This document shows, one piece after another, positions 35,405-44,116 of a stretch of 64,000 nt of DNA. The stretch comes from JAJFJD01 sp965228695 (GTDB taxonomy: Bacteria; Pseudomonadota; Alphaproteobacteria; UBA8366), in contig CBDDIB010000002.1 in the NCBI GenBank assembly GCA_965228695.1, positions 1,240,001 through 1,304,000 on the forward strand, read 5' to 3'. The translations under genes and the position numbers were made by a program. The stretch's first letter is position 1. The number at the start of each line of letters is the position of its first letter. The notes beneath the pieces were generated by a model, which made no database searches, was not told where the DNA came from, and saw only the letters and a list, made by a program, of their open reading frames with translations.

Positions 35405-36442
35405 ATGACGAGTAACGACACGGATTTCAGAATGCCTTCGCCCGCTACCGGGCCGGACGTCTGGTACGCCGCGGATTACCAGACGGACACGTCCTGGCTG
35501 CATCAATTCACCGATGCCGATATCGCCGAGATCGAGGCGGCGATGGCGCATGCGATGGGCACCGGTAAACCGGTGATCGAGATGACGCGCGCCGATTTCC
35601 CATTGCCGACGGTGGCCGCCAAGATCGACGCGGCCGTGCGCGAGGTCGAGGACGGACGCGGTTTCGTCCTGCTGCGCGGCATCCGCCTGCCCGACTATTC
35701 GCACGACGAAGCGAGCATCCTGTTCTGGGGCATGGGGCGGCATATCGGATCGCCGCTTTCTCAGAACCCGAGCGGCGCTTTGCTGCACACGATCGAGGAT
35801 CTCGGCAACGACTACGCGGGTAACAATGTGCGCGGCCATTCGACCAATGCCCGGCTGCGCCCGCATGTGGACCCCTGCGACATCGTCGGCCTGTTCTGCA
35901 TTCACCCGGCCAGGACCGGCGGGCTCAGCACGATTTCCAGCGCCTCGACGATTCACAACGAAATCCTGAAGACGCGGCCGGACCTGCTGGAACCTCTCTA
36001 TCGCGGCTACCGGATCGACTATGCGGGCAAGGGGCCGACCGACGCGCCCGACCTGACGTCGCCGCAGCGGATACCGGTGTTCAGCACCGCGGGCGGGCGG
36101 CTCACCTGCTACTACAACGCCAAGCAGATCGAGCGCGGCGCGGAAAAGACCGGCGACCCGTTCGACGAGCGCGACCGCGAAGCCGTGATGTTGATCGAGG
36201 AGTTGGCGCTGCGCCCGGACATCCAATTCAACATGGGCTTCCAGACCGGCGACATCCAGTTGCTCAACAACTACACGATCCTGCACTCGCGGACCGATTA
36301 CGAGGACTGGCCCGATGAAGCCAAGAAACGCCGCCTGTTGCGCCAATGGCTGAATGTGCCCCGGGGCCGCGAGCTGTTGCCCGAGGTCGCCGACCGTCTC
36401 GGCACCGGCCCGCGCGGCGGGGTGAACCCTTATTTGGCCTGA
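35405..36442 (+). CDS. TauD/TfdA-superfamily dioxygenase (longer branch)
   Basis: A 345-residue Fe(II)/2-oxoglutarate oxygenase of a longer branch than TauD, similar to clavaminate-synthase-like/gamma-butyrobetaine-related members. Iron ligands are His154 and Asp156 (LRPHVDPCDIVG) and His294 (NNYTILHSRTDY); an arginine in RRLLRQWLN should anchor 2-oxoglutarate. An N-terminal segment of about 80 residues precedes the jelly roll. It ends in a 13-bp tail-to-tail overlap with the alpha/beta hydrolase. The substrate is unknown. Confidence 0.85.
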   Translation: MTSNDTDFRMPSPATGPDVWYAADYQTDTSWLHQFTDADIAEIEAAMAHAMGTGKPVIEMTRADFPLPTVAAKIDAAVREVEDGRGFVLLRGIRLPDYSHDEASILFWGMGRHIGSPLSQNPSGALLHTIEDLGNDYAGNNVRGHSTNARLRPHVDPCDIVGLFCIHPARTGGLSTISSASTIHNEILKTRPDLLEPLYRGYRIDYAGKGPTDAPDLTSPQRIPVFSTAGGRLTCYYNAKQIERGAEKTGDPFDERDREAVMLIEELALRPDIQFNMGFQTGDIQLLNNYTILHSRTDYEDWPDEAKKRRLLRQWLNVPRGRELLPEVADRLGTGPRGGVNPYLA

Positions 36443-37230
36443 TCCGTCGCTCGTTCCAGGAAAGATACCAACGGTGCGCTGATGGCCGCCGGGTCTTCCG
36501 CCAGCGCCATGTGTTTCAGTTTCGGGACGACGGCGATCTCGGCGTTGGGCATTAGCGCGGCCATGCGGCGGGCCATGTCGACCGAATTGCCATGGTCTTC
36601 CTCGCAGGCCAACACCAGCGCGGGGCAGCGGATATCTGAGATTGAGGTCGCGAGGCCGGCGTCGCTTTCCGCCAGCACGCGGTAGATTTCCGGATAGACC
36701 TTGGGATCGTTCGCTTCCATCCAGCGCCGCACCCGGTCCAGCACGCCCGGGTTGGCCGCCGCGAAGCCATCGGTGAACCAGCGGGCGAGGGCGACGTCGA
36801 TGGTCGGGGCCGGGCCTTGCTCGTAGGCGATGGCGAGCCGTTTCCGCATCGCGGCGCGTTCGTCGTCGGTCCGGTCATGTGCCGAGTTTAGAATCGCGAT
36901 GGCCGTGCAGCGGTCGGGATGGGCGAGCGCGAAGGCGCGCACGATCAACCCGCCGAGCGAGAAGCCCGCGATGGCGGCGCGGGTGACGCCGAGATGGTCG
37001 AGCAATTCGCGGAGCTGGCCGACGAAGTCGTCCATCTCGTAGCGGCCCGGCCGCGCCACGCTCTCGCCATGGCCGAGCAGGTCGTAGCGGATCACTGTAA
37101 ACCGTTCCCGCAATGGCGGGAGTTGCCAATCCCACATATCGCGGGTCAGCCCCATGCCATGGATCAGCACGACCGGCGGGCCGTCGCCCTCGACGGTATA
37201 GGCGGTGCCGTTCGGTGTCTTGTCGGTCAC
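36430..37230 (-). CDS. Alpha/beta hydrolase (3-oxoadipate enol-lactonase-like)
   Basis: A 266-residue alpha/beta hydrolase. Oxyanion segment LIHGMGLTRDMWDWQLP (about residues 22-38), nucleophile elbow GFSLGG (about 89-94) and a late catalytic histidine in KHMALAEDP. It resembles 3-oxoadipate enol-lactonases and carboxylesterases, hydrolysing an ester or lactone. I took GTG 37230 as start because GGAG lies five bases before; upstream TTG would add 20 residues with no motif. Convergent with the dioxygenase; divergent from MmgE/PrpD. Confidence 0.85.
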   Translation of the reverse strand: MTDKTPNGTAYTVEGDGPPVVLIHGMGLTRDMWDWQLPPLRERFTVIRYDLLGHGESVARPGRYEMDDFVGQLRELLDHLGVTRAAIAGFSLGGLIVRAFALAHPDRCTAIAILNSAHDRTDDERAAMRKRLAIAYEQGPAPTIDVALARWFTDGFAAANPGVLDRVRRWMEANDPKVYPEIYRVLAESDAGLATSISDIRCPALVLACEEDHGNSVDMARRMAALMPNAEIAVVPKLKHMALAEDPAAISAPLVSFLERATDQAK

Positions 37231-37337
37231 GATCACTCCTACTGCTGCGTCGCCCTCCGGCTGCGGAATTTGGCACGCCGGCCCGGGCAAGCTTACTCTT
37301 TATATAACGGCAGCAATCGGGATGGGAGGAGAGGGCG

Positions 37338-38750
37338 ATGGGTGTCACCGAAACGCTCGCGCGCATGGTGGTGGAAACGCCGGGGTCGGCCTTGGACGGC
37401 GAGGTGGTCGAATCGGCTAAACTGCGTTTCCTCGACATGATCGGGATCGCGCTGGCGGGCGCGCGCGAACCCTCGACTCTGATCGCGCTGGAACAGATCC
37501 GCCATATGGGCGGCGCGCCGCGGGCCAGCATCCTGGGCCATCCCGACCGCACGTCGTCGCCGCTCGCCGGCTTCGTCACCGGCGTATCGGCCCATTCGCA
37601 GGAATTCGACGACTACACCAAGGGCGTCACCCATGTCAGCGTGGTGATGGTGCCGGGCGCGCTGGCGCTGGCCGAGGATGCCGATATTTCGGGCCGCGCG
37701 ATGATCGACGGCTTCGCGCTGGGCTTCGAACTAGAATCGCGGGTCGGCCAGGGGCTGCGCCCGGCGATGTTCGACCGGGGCTGGCATCCGAACGGCATCA
37801 TTGGCGCGCTCGGCGTCGCGGCGGCGGGCGCCCGCATCATGGAGTTGGACCTGATAAAGACGCGCATGGCGATCGGCATCGCCGCATCCGAAGGACAGGG
37901 GTTGCGCAAGAATGTCGGCTCCATGGGCAAGGCGTTCCATGTCGGGCATGGCGTCCGCAATGGCGTTTTCGCAGCACTGCTGGCGCGCGGCGGCTATGCG
38001 GTCGACCCGGACATCATCGAGCCGTCGCCGAGTGAGGTGGGCGGGCATGAGACTTTCGGGCTCGCCGAATGCTTCAGCGGCCCCGGCGGCTATGACCTGG
38101 ATCTCATGGTCGAGGAGCTGGGCACGCGCTGGGAACTGGCGCGCGGCACGACCAATGTCTGCTTCCATCCCGGCTCGACCGCGCCGGCGGCGACCATCGA
38201 TGCGGTGATCGCGCTCACGGAGGAACATGATCTTAAACCCGAAGACGTGGACGAGATCGTGCTGGAGTCGACCCCGCAGATGCTGGCCATCGCCTGCTAC
38301 GAGGAAGCGCCGGATTCCTATCGCGCGCGCTATTGCCTGCCGTGGAGCGTCGCCGTCTCGCTGATCGATCGCAAGGCCGGGCTCGCGCAGTATGCCCAGG
38401 CGCGGATCGACAAGGGCGATGTCCAGCCGTTGATGCAGCGCGTGCGCGTCGTCGTGCCCGACGACCTGGCGCATCACAAGGGGCAGTGGGGCGTCGACGG
38501 GGTGAACTGGGCCGAGATGCGGATGACCGTTCGCCTCAAGGACGGACGGGAGTTGAAGACCGCGCGGTCCCACGCCAAGGGGTCGAGCGCCGACCCGGCC
38601 GGATGGGACGACATCGCCGGCAAGTTCGCCGACTGTGCGGAGGGCGTGATCGATGCTGCGCAACGGGACGAGGCGATGGCGATGATCAAAGATTTGGACG
38701 CGCTGCCGCGGGTCCGCGACCTGACCGATGTCCTGCGTCCGCGCCGTTGA
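37338..38750 (+). CDS. MmgE/PrpD family protein
   Basis: A 470-residue MmgE/PrpD protein, the second in this window. The helical first half (FLDMIGIALAGAREP near residue 35; AHSQEFDDYTKGVTHVSVVMVPG near 80-102; FDRGWHPNGIIGALG near 145) is standard, as is the C-terminal domain with CFHPGSTAPAATIDAV. The fold supports dehydration of 2-methylcitrate-like acids or decarboxylation of cis-aconitate-like acids; substrate unresolved. ATG 37338 has GGAGG nine bases before. A 317-bp noncoding gap follows. Confidence 0.83.
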   Translation: MGVTETLARMVVETPGSALDGEVVESAKLRFLDMIGIALAGAREPSTLIALEQIRHMGGAPRASILGHPDRTSSPLAGFVTGVSAHSQEFDDYTKGVTHVSVVMVPGALALAEDADISGRAMIDGFALGFELESRVGQGLRPAMFDRGWHPNGIIGALGVAAAGARIMELDLIKTRMAIGIAASEGQGLRKNVGSMGKAFHVGHGVRNGVFAALLARGGYAVDPDIIEPSPSEVGGHETFGLAECFSGPGGYDLDLMVEELGTRWELARGTTNVCFHPGSTAPAATIDAVIALTEEHDLKPEDVDEIVLESTPQMLAIACYEEAPDSYRARYCLPWSVAVSLIDRKAGLAQYAQARIDKGDVQPLMQRVRVVVPDDLAHHKGQWGVDGVNWAEMRMTVRLKDGRELKTARSHAKGSSADPAGWDDIAGKFADCAEGVIDAAQRDEAMAMIKDLDALPRVRDLTDVLRPRR

Positions 38751-39067
38751 ACGACGGCGGGGCCGCTCGGGGCGAGGCGATCTTTCCCTTGCAAGCGGCG
38801 CGGCATTGATCGAGGGTGACGCCCAGCAGCCAGCAGGTCCAAAATCGGACTGCCAAGGGGACACCATAACTTCACCGGCTGCCAAGATCAGCGCGGACAG
38901 TTCAGCCTAAAAATTAGGAATGACGGCGCAGCGGCGGTTCGGCCGGTGTGCGGTGCAGCCGTGATTCTCGGCTGGCCCTGTCCTTGTACTTAAACGAGGC
39001 CGGAGCCGGTCGGCAGCGCGGCCTGCAACTCTCTCATCACAAATCATGTCAGAAGGGAAGAAGCAGG
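38751..39067. other. 317-bp intergenic region
   Basis: Between the MmgE/PrpD stop and a small membrane protein start. I see no convincing open frame, RNA fold or repeat. Near its end a good AGGGAA ribosome-binding site serves the ATG at 39068. A promoter for that gene must lie here, but no clear -35/-10 pair stands out. Confidence 0.5.
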
Positions 39068-39415
39068 ATGTCTCAAGGAACACTGAAGCCGTTGATCGGG
39101 GGTGCGGTTGGTGGCGCCATTGTCATGACGATCATTCTATTCGCGTCGGGGTTGGCCGTCTCCAGCGGCGCCGCGGAAGCCGATGCAAAGAACTCCGCGC
39201 GGGAAGCCGTGGTTTCCCAGCTGGCGCAAATCTGCGCGGCACAATCCAAAAACGATCCTACATTTGACGCCAGCGCCAAGACGCTGAACGGGATGAGCCA
39301 ATGGACGCGCGGCGATTTCGTCAAGGAAAAGGGCTGGGCGGTCATGCCGGGCATCGACACGCCGGATGACGACGTGATGACCGAATGCGGTCGGATCGTC
39401 GGCGGCGCGACGTAA
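39068..39415 (+). CDS. Small membrane-anchored protein of unknown function
   Basis: A 115-residue protein with a single N-terminal hydrophobic segment (LKPLIGGAVGGAIVMTIILF, about residues 7-26) and a roughly 80-residue soluble domain likely outside the membrane. The domain has three cysteine-containing/aspartate-rich short motifs (AQICAAQSK, CGRIVGG) and no motif I recognise. GGGAA eight bases before the ATG fixes the start. It stands alone between an MmgE/PrpD gene and the convergent CitE-like gene. Function unknown. Confidence 0.6.
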   Translation: MSQGTLKPLIGGAVGGAIVMTIILFASGLAVSSGAAEADAKNSAREAVVSQLAQICAAQSKNDPTFDASAKTLNGMSQWTRGDFVKEKGWAVMPGIDTPDDDVMTECGRIVGGAT

Positions 39416-39441
39416 CGCCGTTTACGGCCGGCGTAACGGCG
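39416..39441. terminator. Stem-loop between convergent genes
   Basis: CGCCGTT (39416-39422) pairs perfectly with AACGGCG (39435-39441) around a 12-base loop immediately after the small membrane-protein stop and just beyond the end of the leftward CitE-like gene. No T-run, so a bidirectional termination role is only likely. Confidence 0.4.
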
Positions 39442-39443
39442 GG

Positions 39444-40337
39444 TCAGCCCATTGCCTTGATCTGTTCCGCCATGGCCAGCACGTTGCGCGCCTGTTTCAG
39501 GTGCGGCATGTCGAGCATCTTTCCGTCGAGCCCGACGGTGCCGAGGCCGGGGTTCTGTTCGAACACGTCGACCACGCGCTGGGCGTAGTCGACCTCTTCG
39601 TCGGAAGGCGTGAAGGCGCGGTTGATGATCGGCGGCTGCGCCGGGTGGATCGCGATCTTGCCGATGAAGCCGGCCTTGCGGTCGCGCAGGCATTCCGCCT
39701 CCAGCCCGGCGTCGTCGCGGAAGTTCACGTAGACCACGCCGACCGGCTGCACGTCGACCGCGCGGCAGGCGGCGAGGCAGAAGGATTTCGCCATCAGGTA
39801 GGGATCGTCGTATTCCCCGCTGTTCGGGTTCATGTTGTCCATTGCGCCGAGCGCGGCGGACAGGTCTTCCGCGCCCCAGGTCATGCCGACCAGCCGGTCG
39901 GTCACGCCGTCCAGATAGGTGTGGAAGGTCAGTAGCGACGCTGCCGTCTCGGTCGCGACGCAGAGGATCTTGGTCGAACCGAGGGCGAGTCCTTCGCGCG
40001 CTTCCAGCGCCGACAGGTAGTGCCCGAGCGTGTTGACCTCTTCCGCCGAGTAGACCTTCGGCAGGCAGATGCCGTCCGGCGCGCCGGGCATGATCGCCGC
40101 CAGGTCCGGCAGGGCGAGGTCGGTGTCGAGCGGATTGATGCGCACCCAGAGCTGTTGCCGCGAACGGTCGGCGTTGGCCTTCAGATACTCGCGCACCATT
40201 TCGCGGGCGATGTCCTGCCGGTCGTTCGAGACCGCGTCTTCCAGGTCGAGAATCAGGGCGTCGGCCTCGTTCCCGCGGCCTTTTTCGAGTTTGCGCTCGC
40301 TGTCGCCGGGAACGAAGAGCCAGGAACGGATGATCAT
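39444..40337 (-). CDS. CitE-like CoA-ester lyase (HpcH/HpaI superfamily)
   Basis: A 297-residue TIM-barrel CoA lyase. The start RSWLFVPGDSERKLEKG, DALILDLEDAV (Asp/Glu, about residues 27-37), LWVRINPLDT, LCVATETAASL (metal Glu) and VGMTWGAEDLSAALGA are characteristic of citrate lyase beta/malyl-CoA lyase-like proteins. It splits or forms a 3-hydroxyacyl-CoA such as malyl- or citramalyl-CoA. Its start overlaps the MaoC gene's stop by four bases, so hydratase and lyase act in succession, as do mesaconyl-CoA hydratase and beta-methylmalyl-CoA lyase. Confidence 0.9.
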   Translation of the reverse strand: MIIRSWLFVPGDSERKLEKGRGNEADALILDLEDAVSNDRQDIAREMVREYLKANADRSRQQLWVRINPLDTDLALPDLAAIMPGAPDGICLPKVYSAEEVNTLGHYLSALEAREGLALGSTKILCVATETAASLLTFHTYLDGVTDRLVGMTWGAEDLSAALGAMDNMNPNSGEYDDPYLMAKSFCLAACRAVDVQPVGVVYVNFRDDAGLEAECLRDRKAGFIGKIAIHPAQPPIINRAFTPSDEEVDYAQRVVDVFEQNPGLGTVGLDGKMLDMPHLKQARNVLAMAEQIKAMG

Positions 40338-40786
40338 GCGGATTTCTTTCTCATGAAGGCGGTACGGACGCAGTAGGCGACTTCTTCGTCGCGCTGGTTG
40401 TAGCCGATATGCTCGAACACGACGAGGCCGGCATTGGGGCGCGACTTGGACTCGCGCATCTCCTTGACCTTGGTCACCACGTGGATGGTATCGCCGTGAA
40501 ACACCGGGTGGGCGAAGCGCACGTCGGTCATGCCGAGATTGGCGATCGTCGTGCCGAGGGTCGTTTCGCCGACCGTCACGCCGATCACCAGGCCCAGCGT
40601 GAACAGGCTGTTGACGATGCGCTGGCCGAACTCCGTTTCCTTGGCGAACTCCTCGTCTAGATGCAGCGGCTGCGGATTATGGGTCATGGCGCAGAACATG
40701 ACATTGTCCATCTCGGTCACGGTGCGGGTGAGTTCGTGATCGAACTGCATGCCGATCTCAAATTCCTCGTAATAAAGCCCGGGCAT
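40334..40786 (-). CDS. MaoC family (R)-enoyl-CoA hydratase
   Basis: A 150-residue single hot-dog MaoC dehydratase. The active-site Asp/His motif is MTHNPQPLHLDEEFAKET (about residues 34-51), and the typical G-rich hydrophobic turn follows (SLFTLGLVIGVTVGE). It hydrates an enoyl-CoA. GGAGAAG precedes the ATG. Its stop overlaps the CitE-like gene, so the hydratase product is probably the lyase's substrate. It is half the length of mesaconyl-CoA hydratase, hence not a firm match. Confidence 0.87.
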   Translation of the reverse strand: MPGLYYEEFEIGMQFDHELTRTVTEMDNVMFCAMTHNPQPLHLDEEFAKETEFGQRIVNSLFTLGLVIGVTVGETTLGTTIANLGMTDVRFAHPVFHGDTIHVVTKVKEMRESKSRPNAGLVVFEHIGYNQRDEEVAYCVRTAFMRKKSA

Positions 40787-40860
40787 TCCCTTCTTCTCCT
40801 TACGTCTGTCCGTGCGTGCGCCGGATCGTCCCGCGAAAGATGATCAACGTCAAATTGGGG

Positions 40861-41235
40861 TCAGCGAACCGCGGTGATGCGGATTTCGACCAAGGTGTCG
40901 GGCCGCCCCATGTCTGCGCGCATGCAGGACCGGGTCGGCGGGTTGGCCGGGTCGATCCAGTCGTTCCACGCCGTGTTCATGGCGTCGTAGTCGGCCATGT
41001 CGCGCAGCCAGACTTGTGCCGTCAGCAACTTCGACTTGTCGGTTCCCGCCTCCGCCAGATATCCGTCGAAGGCCGCGAAGATTTGCCGCGTCTGGTCTTC
41101 GGCGTCCGCGGGGCGGTTCTTGGCGGTGGTGCAGATGCTGATCCAATCGCCGTAGGCGATGCCGAGGTTCATCGTCGGGCGGCCCGGACCCTCGACATGG
41201 CCGTAGCGGTCGATCGTCTTGTCCGACCCCGTCAT
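40861..41235 (-). CDS. RidA family protein (1)
   Basis: A 124-residue RidA/YjgF protein. The catalytic arginine of deaminating RidA is retained (PPTRSCMRADMGRPD), and the fold segments IDRYGHVEGPG, QIFAAFDGYLAEAGT and LTAQVWLRDM are clear. RidA deaminates reactive imines or enamines released by PLP or oxidising enzymes. It overlaps the next RidA gene by four bases and lies in a leftward unit with a polysaccharide-deacetylase-like gene. Confidence 0.88.
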   Translation of the reverse strand: MTGSDKTIDRYGHVEGPGRPTMNLGIAYGDWISICTTAKNRPADAEDQTRQIFAAFDGYLAEAGTDKSKLLTAQVWLRDMADYDAMNTAWNDWIDPANPPTRSCMRADMGRPDTLVEIRITAVR

Positions 41236-41603
41236 GCGGTTTTCCCCCGGACGGCGGTAACGGTCACCTCGACCAGGATATCCGGCTGGTACAGGTCGCC
41301 GCTGACACAGGCGCGGGCGGGCGGGATTTCGGGGTGGACCCATTCGTTCCAGACGGCGGTCATGTCCGCAAACAACGCCATGTCCTTGATCCAGACCTGC
41401 ACCGTCAGCACATCGGTGCGGCTTGCGCCCGCCTTGGCCAGGTAACCGTCCACGGTCTCGAGGATGTCGCGCATCTGGGCCGCCACGTCGCCGCTCGTGT
41501 CCCGCGCCGTGATCCCGCCGATATGCACCATGTCGCCATAGGCGACGCAGCGGCTGGTAACCGCGCCGGTTGCCTCGTTGATGTCGATCCGTTCGATGGT
41601 CAT
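41232..41603 (-). CDS. RidA family protein (2)
   Basis: A 123-residue RidA paralogue, tightly coupled to the first (four-base overlap) and 10 bases after a deacetylase-like gene. The catalytic arginine is kept (PPARACVSGDLYQPD). The N-terminal half EATGAVTSRCVAYGDMVHIG is typical. Its ATG at 41603 was preferred over an earlier one because it matches the family start. Confidence 0.88.
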   Translation of the reverse strand: MTIERIDINEATGAVTSRCVAYGDMVHIGGITARDTSGDVAAQMRDILETVDGYLAKAGASRTDVLTVQVWIKDMALFADMTAVWNEWVHPEIPPARACVSGDLYQPDILVEVTVTAVRGKTA

Positions 41604-41613
41604 GGGCAGGTCC

Positions 41614-42510
41614 TCATTCGGCATTCTCCAGGCAGTAGCGGGCGATGTCTTCATGGGTCGCGAACCAGACACCGCCGCAGGATTTCATGTGATCGATCAA
41701 CTCGGCCAAAAGCGCGAGGCGCGAACGGTGGCCGGTATAATGCGGATGCATCGTCAGGATGAACAGGCCGCCATCCTGCCACGCGCCGTCGAATTCCGCC
41801 TTGAAAATTTCCAGCACGCCGGAGGGCGGCATGTTGGGCCGCAGGGCGGAGAAGCGGTCCATGTTGAAATAGACCGCGTCGTCCTTGATCCACTCGACCG
41901 GGAGTTCGACGACGCCCGTCGGTTCGCCCTTCTCCAGCAATTCGTAGGGGTCGTCATCCCCCATCAGCGAACTATCGTAGAGCAACCCCATCTCGCGAGT
42001 GATCGACAGGGTGTGCGGACTGAAATCGAACGATGGGGTGCGGATCCCGACCGGGCGTTTTCCGGTGATTTCCTCCAGCGCATCGGCGGACCGCATCTGC
42101 AGGTCGCGTTCGATGTCATAGGGCAACAGGCTGTTGCGCTCGTGAATCCACCCGTGGATGCCGATCTCATGCCCTTCGTCGATCAGGGCGCGCTGCTCGT
42201 CGGGGTGCAGTTTGGCGACCACGGCCGGCACGAAGAAGCTGGCCCGAATATCATGTTTCTGCAGGAGCTTGCGAATGCGCGGCACGCCTGCCCGGGCGGC
42301 ATACTGGCCTTGCGATAGCTTGCCCGGTGATTCGTCGCTGTAGCGCAGCGCGCTGGATTCATGGTCCGAATCGAAGGAGAGACCGACCGCGACGCGCGCG
42401 CCGTCCTTCCATGTCTTCGGTTTCAACGATCGGCCCGCGCGGACCCGGTTGACGATCTCGCGCCATTTCTCATCCGGCCATGACCATGACTCTTCGGTGA
42501 CGTCGTTCAT
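41614..42510 (-). CDS. Polysaccharide-deacetylase-fold hydrolase (PuuE-like)
   Basis: A 298-residue NodB-homology hydrolase. The catalytic Asp pair FDSDHES (about residue 46) and the metal histidines GHEIGIHGWIHE (about 115-126) are present, with GIRTPSFDF as motif 3. The N-terminal region (GARVAVGLSFDSD) and length resemble PuuE allantoinase and cyclic imide hydrolases and not peptidoglycan deacetylases; there is no signal peptide. It probably opens a cyclic amide in the cytoplasm, with the two RidA proteins clearing reactive products. GAGGAG precedes the ATG. Confidence 0.85.
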   Translation of the reverse strand: MNDVTEESWSWPDEKWREIVNRVRAGRSLKPKTWKDGARVAVGLSFDSDHESSALRYSDESPGKLSQGQYAARAGVPRIRKLLQKHDIRASFFVPAVVAKLHPDEQRALIDEGHEIGIHGWIHERNSLLPYDIERDLQMRSADALEEITGKRPVGIRTPSFDFSPHTLSITREMGLLYDSSLMGDDDPYELLEKGEPTGVVELPVEWIKDDAVYFNMDRFSALRPNMPPSGVLEIFKAEFDGAWQDGGLFILTMHPHYTGHRSRLALLAELIDHMKSCGGVWFATHEDIARYCLENAE

Positions 42511-42713
42511 GATGCACTCTCCTCATCCCGCCGATGCGCGGATGCTGTTCACTTTCCGACAGTTTGACACGACCCGGATAAAAGGAAACCGCGCGTCCAG
42601 CCGACGGAACTGAAATTTGACGGTTTTCATTGGACGATTGCGCGGTAAGCTTCCGGTCAACGGATCATGGCTGTCGATCAGGCGGCTTGGACATAGAACG
42701 AGGGAGTATCGCC

Positions 42714-43100
42714 ATGAACAAGACCTACAATCCCGACACGGTCGCGCCGCCGTTCGGGGCCTATGACCATGCGGTCGAGATTCCGGCTGGCGCCCGCACC
42801 CTGCATATTTCCGGTCAGATCGGCGTGCAGCCGGACGGCACGATCCCGGACGATATCGAAACGCAGGCGGACCAAGCCTGGAAAAACGTGCTGGCGATCC
42901 TGGCCGATGCCGGCATGGGCGTCGAGGACCTCGTCCGGACGACCGCGTACCTAACGAATATCGATGACGCCCCGGCGGTCCGCACCGCGCGCGGCAAGTA
43001 TCTTGGCGACCACAAGCCCGCCTCGACCCTGCTCGTGGTTGCGGCATTGGCGCGGCCGGAGTTCCTGTTCGAACTCGAAGCCGTCGCCGCGAAATCGTAA
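42714..43100 (+). CDS. RidA family protein (3), catalytic Arg replaced
   Basis: A 128-residue RidA family member. The position of RidA's catalytic arginine (PxRxxxxV) is serine here: KPASTLLVVAALARPEF. It thus belongs to a non-deaminating type (as Rid4-7-like proteins lack this Arg). The rest of the fold is clear (TLHISGQIGVQPDG, DVLAILADAGMGVEDLVR-like). GGGAG before the ATG. It is 34 bases upstream of the Gfo/Idh/MocA gene and divergent from the deacetylase unit. Confidence 0.87.
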   Translation: MNKTYNPDTVAPPFGAYDHAVEIPAGARTLHISGQIGVQPDGTIPDDIETQADQAWKNVLAILADAGMGVEDLVRTTAYLTNIDDAPAVRTARGKYLGDHKPASTLLVVAALARPEFLFELEAVAAKS

Positions 43101-43134
43101 TCTACCGCGTAGCGGAAACGGGATACTCAACCGT

Positions 43135-44094
43135 ATGAAACCATCCATTGCGTTCATCGGCCTCGGCATCATGGGCCACCGCATGCTGAACAACATGCAG
43201 ACTCATGGCGGGTTCAATCTCACCTATGCTTGGGATCCCGACGCCGCGGTGTGCAAAGCGGTCGCCGACCGCTTCGACGGCATCCGTACCGGGGCGAGCG
43301 CGGCCGGGATCATCGAAGCCGACGACACGGACGTGGTCTACATCGCCTGCCCGCCGGCCGCCCATCGCGAGTACGCCATGGCGGCGGCCGATGCCGGAAA
43401 GATCGTCTATTGCGAGAAGCCGCTGGGCGTCGATGTCGCGGAGAGCAGGGCCCTGGTCGAGCATGTTGAGGCGGCTGGCGTCGCCAATGCGGTGAACTTT
43501 CCCTTCGCGTCTTCGCGGTCGGTCGCCGAGATGGCCGACCGGCTGGTAGACGGCACGGTCGGGGATGTGTCGGGCTTCGATATCCGGCTGCATTTCGCGA
43601 AATGGCCGCGTGACTGGCAGGCCGCGGCGACCTGGCTCGCCGAGAAGAAGGAAGGTGGCTACGTCCGCGAGGTCTTCTCCCATTATGCCTACCTCACCGA
43701 GAAACTGTTCGGTCCCGCCAAGATCGTGAGCGCGTCGACGCGGTATCCCGCCGATCCGGCGCTCTGCGAAACCCATTTTTGGGCGCGGCTCGATTGCGGC
43801 GGCGTGCCGGTCTCGGTCGCGGGCGGGTCCGGCGGTGTCGGGCCCGACCGGGTCGAAGCGGTGATTTGGGGCTCGAAGAAATCCTACCGGCTCTGGGATT
43901 GGAACCAGCTCTATTCCAGCACCGGGGGCGAGTGGGCGCGCGAATTGGCCAATGTGCAGGACCCGCGTCAACAAGGATACATGCGGACACTGGACGACGT
44001 GTTACGAATGGCCAAGGGCGAGCCGCACCCGTTGCCGCCGTTCCGGGCCGCCTTGTCGGTTCAGGAACTGGTCGAGGAAATCCTGACGCGCTGA
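43135..44094 (+). CDS. Gfo/Idh/MocA family oxidoreductase
   Basis: A 319-residue NAD(P)-dependent oxidoreductase. The Rossmann motif IAFIGLGIMGHRM is at residues 5-17, the ACPPAAHREYAMAA segment fits, and CEKPLGVDVAES (about 97-108) carries the catalytic EKP motif. The C-terminal alpha/beta substrate domain follows. Substrate is probably a sugar acid, inositol-like or imino compound; unknown. No GGAGG is evident just before the ATG at 43135, so translation may be coupled to the upstream RidA gene. It ends convergently in a shared stem-loop. Confidence 0.85.
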   Translation: MKPSIAFIGLGIMGHRMLNNMQTHGGFNLTYAWDPDAAVCKAVADRFDGIRTGASAAGIIEADDTDVVYIACPPAAHREYAMAAADAGKIVYCEKPLGVDVAESRALVEHVEAAGVANAVNFPFASSRSVAEMADRLVDGTVGDVSGFDIRLHFAKWPRDWQAAATWLAEKKEGGYVREVFSHYAYLTEKLFGPAKIVSASTRYPADPALCETHFWARLDCGGVPVSVAGGSGGVGPDRVEAVIWGSKKSYRLWDWNQLYSSTGGEWARELANVQDPRQQGYMRTLDDVLRMAKGEPHPLPPFRAALSVQELVEEILTR

Positions 44095-44116
44095 CCGGCT
44101 AGGTTGGCGCGGTCAG
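44091..44116. terminator. Stem-loop spanning two convergent stop codons
   Basis: CTGACCG (44091-44097) is the exact reverse complement of CGGTCAG (44110-44116), around a 12-base loop. The arms contain the stop codons of both the rightward oxidoreductase and the leftward short-chain dehydrogenase genes, as expected of a compact bidirectional signal. Confidence 0.4.
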
